Of a stretch of 64,000 bases of DNA, positions 61,401 to 64,000 are shown piece after piece. Every line of letters begins with the position of its first letter. The stretch's first letter is position 1. Origin of the DNA: Corynebacterium kalinowskii (GTDB lineage Bacteria; Actinomycetota; Actinomycetes; Mycobacteriales; Mycobacteriaceae); NCBI RefSeq assembly GCF_009734385.1, contig NZ_CP046452.1:248001-312000 (forward strand), read 5' to 3'. The notes beneath the pieces are model-generated. The model did not search any database, was not told where the DNA came from, and saw only the letters and a program-made list of their open reading frames with translations. The translations under genes were made by a program, and so were the position numbers.

Positions 61401-64000
61401 CTACCGATAAGGCTGATGGTGATAAGGACGTTAACTTCACTACTGAGCAGCCCAAGACGGTAACTGACGTTATCTCTTACACTGGTCTGACCCCAGGCAA
61501 GGTGTACTTGGTTGAGGGCGACCTGGTTGTTGCCTCCGATCCTGCAACTGTTGCTGCATCTGCGTGGAAGACGTTTATTCCTACCTCTGCTGATGGCACT
61601 GTGACTGTGGACTTTACGGTTGATGCTTCTTGGGCTGGTCAGACTCTGGTAGCTTTCGAGGCTGTCTCTCTGGTCAACACTTCTAACGGCTCTGAGAAGC
61701 CTGCGGATGTTACCCCTGTTGCAGAGCACAAGGATCCAACGGATGCGGCTCAGACTGTGACCGTGTCCAAGGAAACCCCTGCTCCTACCACGACTCCTGT
61801 CGAGACGACCACTCCAGTTGTCACCACGACTCCTGTCGAGACGACCACTCCAGTTGTCACCACGACTCCTGTCGAGACGACCACTCCAGTTGTGACGACC
61901 ACTCCGGTTGTTGAGGTCAAGATCGGTACGACTGCTACCGATAAGGCTGATGGTGATAAGGACGTTAACTTCACTACTGAGCAGCCCAAGACGGTAACTG
62001 ACGTTATCTCTTACACTGGTCTGACCCCAGGCAAGGTGTACTTGGTTGAGGGCGACCTGGTTGTTGCCTCCGATCCTGCAACTGTTGCTGCATCTGCGTG
62101 GAAGACGTTTATTCCTACCTCTGCTGATGGCACTGTGACTGTGGACTTTACGGTTGATGCTTCTTGGGCTGGTCAGACTCTGGTAGCTTTCGAGGCTGTC
62201 TCTCTGGTCAACACTTTTAACGGCTCTGAGAAGCCTGCGGATGTTACCCCTGTTGCAGAGCACAAGGATCCAACGGATGCGGCTCAGACTGTGACCGTGT
62301 CCAAGGAAACCCCTGCTCCTACCACGACTCCTGTCGAGACGACAACTCCTGTTGTCACCACGACTCCTGTTGTGACGACCACTCCAGTCGAGACCACGAC
62401 TGCCGCTACTACCACTCCTGTTGTGACCACGACTGCCGCTACTACCACTCCTGTGGTCCCTGGTGACCATCCTGTAGTGATTTCCAAGGTTGACATCGCT
62501 GGCAATGAACTTCCAGGCGCCACTATCACGATCAAGGATGCTGCGGACAATGTTGTAGAGACCTTTACATCTACTTCGGAGCCACACAACATGGATCTCT
62601 CGGCCGGTGATTACACCTTCGTCGAAGATGCAGCTCCTGCAGGCTACGAGAAGGTCACCGATATCACCTTCACGGTGAATGCTGACGGTACAATTACGGT
62701 CACCTCTGTGGATGGACAGGCTGTTGCTGCTGGTAACGAGCTTACCGTCACCGATATGCCTTCAACTACGACTCCGGTAGCGACCGCTACTCCTGAGATT
62801 ACGACCCCCGTGGTCACCACCACTCCTGTTGTGACCACGACTCCTGTCGAGACGACTACTCCTGCAGTGACGACTACTCCTGTAGTCACCACGACCCCAA
62901 TTGTTACCACCACCCCGGCAGTTTCTACCACGCCAGCTCCTTCTGAGCAGGTGGCGAAGATTGCTTTGAAGAAGTACATCGGTGACCAGGAGTTCAAGGG
63001 TGTTGAGGTTCCTCAGGCTGGTGGCGCTGGTTCTGCTGGCGTGATTGATGCTGAGAACACTAAGGCCGCTTACATTGCTAAGGCTGGCCAGGATCTGGTG
63101 ATCACGTTCGCTGTGACGAACACTGGTGCGCTGGATATGAAGAGTGTTTCTGTTGCTGATGAGCTGATCCTGGGTGCTGAGTTTGATTCCCAGCCGGTTA
63201 TGAATATCACTCCTGCTGCACAGGACATCAAGGTCGGCGAGACGAAGTTCTTCACCGCTACGGTGAATGCTCCGAAGGCTGGTTCCTTCCATGGTGACGT
63301 TGCTAAGGCAACGGGTACTCCGGTTGATGGCAATGGTAACGAGGTCCCATTCAAGGATGAGAATGGCAACTCCCATAATCCTGGGGATAAGGTCACCTCG
63401 AATGAGGACAAGGCACACTCCACCACGATGAATCCAGGTGTCACCACCTCTGCGACCGACAAGGCTGATGGCGACAAATCACTCGCTATGGGCGGGTCTG
63501 TCGTGACCGATACGGTGACTTACACCGGCCTTGTTGCTGGCAACTGGTACACCGTGACCGGTGAGTTGATGGACAAGGCTACCGGTGCTGGCACTGGTAT
63601 CACCGCGTGGAAGACGTTTAAGGCAGCTGCTGCTAATGGCACTGTTGAACTTGACTTCACTGTTCCTGCTGGCTTCGCTGGTAAGACCCTGGTGGTCTTC
63701 GAGTACCTGCACAACGCAGTGATCGATGGCAGTGGCCAGCCAACCCCTGGTTCCAACGGCACTAACGAGGGCACCACTGGCACCACCTCTGGTGCTGAGA
63801 AGACCCCTGTAATCGCTGAGCACACCGATATTAACGATGGTGCTCAAACGGTGAACGTGGCGGAGAAGATCCGAACCACTGCAACTGATGCCAAGGATAC
63901 GGACAAGGCGATCTCTGAAAACGGTGGCACCATCAAGGACACTGTTCAGTACGAAGGTCTTGTCGCTGGTGGTCAGTACATCTTGGCCGGCACGCTGATG
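58490..64000 (+). CDS. Giant modular surface adhesin, thioester domain plus SpaA-like and VaFE-type repeats (3' end beyond window)
   Basis: The frame is open from ATG 58490 to the window end, 1837 codons, with no stop; it continues beyond. A long signal peptide ends near residue 53 (core ALALLMALVIAVGGVMVA). An N-terminal thioester (TQXA-like) domain has YCIE with Cys99 and TQAAIW with Gln173. Then: a VaFE-type repeat (~357-470), four SpaA-like 100-residue repeats (474-873), a TTPVV/TTPVE linker, two VaFE-type repeats (~964-1094 and ~1142-1272) with linkers, a fifth diverged SpaA-like unit, another linker, a DUF11-like domain (~1488-1645), one complete VaFE unit and the start of the next. VaFE/SpaA domains often form intramolecular isopeptide bonds. 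Function: probable covalent host-surface adhesin. Confidence 0.88.
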   Translation, partial: MTGNRSVRSGGTLAGFADTRIGSWWGRALALLMALVIAVGGVMVATNQKAEAVAIGDTVSVNSGTSGYPIDDSKRLLDSYPELFVIEDANGVLIGQTYCIELRVGIAPTVTGTIGRWDSFSGNNNFKSDQVVRERVNWIVANSYPAVSLEELRQHLGLQPGELNEASAISQTQAAIWELTEGTDFQYNGLRFDPFQDAEQVAALQAGQYKLYDYLLSAANVGRPESSNFSGSISQNTAVTATKSGELVGPIVFDSSGKFSVEPAKGFQVVDASGNPVDIHNVVSGQELYLKIVDPALATESGTATLKAVVSGTAISGAIVNVGSGWSHSQTTILTHDRSAEISATASVTWTAPQPSIATSAIDQIDGDKIISANGGVVVDTVTYSNLEVGKTYTIKGELMDKATGASTGVTAEKTFTATAVNGTVELSFTVPAGNAGKTLVAFETAYDATGAVVAEHRDINDAAQTVTVETPTEHAVKISKVDIAGAELAGAEIVIKDAAGVEIEKWTSGTAAHEFTLPAGEYTFVENAAPAGFDKVTDITFTVNADGTITTTTIDGVVVASGNTMTVTDKAIEHAVKISKVDIAGAELAGAEIVIKDAAGVEIEKWTSGTTAHEFTLPAGEYTFVENAAPAGFDKVTDITFTVNADGTITTTTIDGVVVASGNTMTVTDKAIEHAVKISKVDIAGAELAGAEIVIKDAAGVEIEKWTSGTAAHEFTLPAGEYTFVENAAPAGFDKVTDITFTVNADGTITTTTIDGVVVASGNTMTVTDKAIEHAVKISKVDIAGAELAGAEIVIKDAAGVEIEKWTSGTAAHEFTLPAGEYTFVENAAPAGFDKVTDITFTVNADGTITTTTIDGVVVASGNTMTVTDKATVTTPVVTTTPVETTTPVVTTTPVVTTTPVVTTTPVETTTPVETTTPVVTTTPVVTTTPVETTTPVVTTTPVVTTTPVVTTTPVVTTTPVVEVKIGTTATDKADGDKDVNFTTEQPKTVTDVISYTGLTPGKVYLVEGDLVVASDPATVAASAWKTFIPTSADGTVTVDFTVDASWAGQTLVAFEAVSLVNTSNGSEKPADVTPVAEHKDPTDAAQTVTVSKETPAPTTTPVETTTPVVTTTPVETTTPVVTTTPVETTTPVVTTTPVVEVKIGTTATDKADGDKDVNFTTEQPKTVTDVISYTGLTPGKVYLVEGDLVVASDPATVAASAWKTFIPTSADGTVTVDFTVDASWAGQTLVAFEAVSLVNTFNGSEKPADVTPVAEHKDPTDAAQTVTVSKETPAPTTTPVETTTPVVTTTPVVTTTPVETTTAATTTPVVTTTAATTTPVVPGDHPVVISKVDIAGNELPGATITIKDAADNVVETFTSTSEPHNMDLSAGDYTFVEDAAPAGYEKVTDITFTVNADGTITVTSVDGQAVAAGNELTVTDMPSTTTPVATATPEITTPVVTTTPVVTTTPVETTTPAVTTTPVVTTTPIVTTTPAVSTTPAPSEQVAKIALKKYIGDQEFKGVEVPQAGGAGSAGVIDAENTKAAYIAKAGQDLVITFAVTNTGALDMKSVSVADELILGAEFDSQPVMNITPAAQDIKVGETKFFTATVNAPKAGSFHGDVAKATGTPVDGNGNEVPFKDENGNSHNPGDKVTSNEDKAHSTTMNPGVTTSATDKADGDKSLAMGGSVVTDTVTYTGLVAGNWYTVTGELMDKATGAGTGITAWKTFKAAAANGTVELDFTVPAGFAGKTLVVFEYLHNAVIDGSGQPTPGSNGTNEGTTGTTSGAEKTPVIAEHTDINDGAQTVNVAEKIRTTATDAKDTDKAISENGGTIKDTVQYEGLVAGGQYILAGTLM
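59909..61108 (+). repeat. Four 300-bp tandem repeats in the adhesin gene
   Basis: Units start at 59909, 60209, 60509 and 60809, each 100 codons (GAG CAT GCG GTG AAG...). They read as identical except one base at 60323 (ACC GCG becomes ACC ACG in unit 2, Ala to Thr). Confidence 0.95.
61109..61378 (+). repeat. Low-complexity TTPVV/TTPVE linker repeat
   Basis: 15-bp units encode TTTPV(V/E). Similar linkers recur at about 61790-61911, 62320-62460 and 62760-62940. Confidence 0.9.
61381..62310 (+). repeat. 534-bp period duplication of a VaFE-type unit
   Basis: The segment starting at 61381 recurs at 61915 with only scattered changes (att/atc; TCT to TTT, Ser to Phe at 62217). The period is a multiple of three, so the frame is kept. 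Confidence 0.9.

Noticed and set aside
59435..62587. 1050-codon open frame on the minus strand full of Arg/Ser/Asn repeats
   Set aside because: It is antisense to the adhesin repeats. The plus frame has a signal peptide and known domain motifs; the minus frame is low-complexity, caused by the repeated DNA.
61109..62940. Regular short repeats as a CRISPR array
   Set aside because: Units are in-frame TTPV codons without unique spacers, and no cas genes are present.

Overview
The window is a chromosomal segment of a Corynebacterium, or a very close mycolata relative. Evidence: an AftD-type arabinofuranosyltransferase next to a DUF2613 gene, a dnaK-grpE-dnaJ-hspR operon followed by ald, a clpB / sulfurtransferase / pyrE / TrmH / GH76 order, an EtfD-like iron-sulfur reductase, a brnFE-type exporter, and many apparently leaderless genes with a -10 box 6-8 nt before the start codon. 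No insertion sequence, phage gene, integrase or CRISPR array was seen. The one RNA gene is a tRNA-Gly(CCC).

Layout. 1-7.4 kb: envelope genes (membrane-protein tail, aftD, DUF2613, a UspA protein, a lipoprotein NagZ-like hydrolase, a VanW protein). 7.5-15.5 kb: a compact acyl-CoA catabolism locus with thiolase, 3-hydroxyisobutyryl-CoA hydrolase-like protein and enoyl-CoA hydratase in one operon; an acyl-CoA ligase with a MarR regulator; and a TetR regulator divergent from an acyl-CoA dehydrogenase and an HSD10-like dehydrogenase. 15.5-23 kb: an alpha/beta hydrolase with a divergent TetR and twin operators, a Pat-like acetyltransferase coupled to an AcuC-like deacetylase, and a TetR-controlled reductase operon. 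23-30 kb: TatD, TcdA, tRNA-Gly, dcd, ugd, small membrane proteins, an AlaT-like aminotransferase and a GNAT protein. 29.5-31.8 kb: a metal/arsenic cluster (arsC, permease, thioredoxin-like protein, CDF). 31.8-36 kb: EtfD-like reductase with a proline-rich tail, and a PerM protein. 36-43 kb: heat-shock operon and ald-adh. 43-57.9 kb: a DUF1023 hydrolase, nitrilase, flavohemoglobin-like reductase, MFS, FAD monooxygenase and luciferase-like pair, clpB, brnFE, sulfurtransferase, PEP-rich membrane protein, pyrE, trmH and GH76. 57.9-64 kb: an A/T-rich leader and the first 1837 codons of a giant modular surface adhesin that runs off the window.

How it fits together. The catabolic genes provide every enzymatic step of one beta-oxidation cycle, and the EtfD-like protein could pass the dehydrogenase electrons to menaquinone. 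A 26-bp near-palindrome is shared by the thiolase promoter and the TetR/acyl-CoA dehydrogenase intergenic region, which suggests one regulator coordinates both operons; the ligase promoter has a different, MarR-type palindrome. dnaK and clpB both carry HspR (HAIR) operators and sigma-H-like promoters. The least ordinary item is the adhesin: an N-terminal thioester (TQXA-type) domain, four almost identical 300-bp SpaA-like repeats, VaFE-type repeats and Thr/Pro/Val linkers. Another oddity is a 62-bp terminator-like element present both downstream of clpB and inside the etfD-like coding sequence, just before its proline-rich tail.
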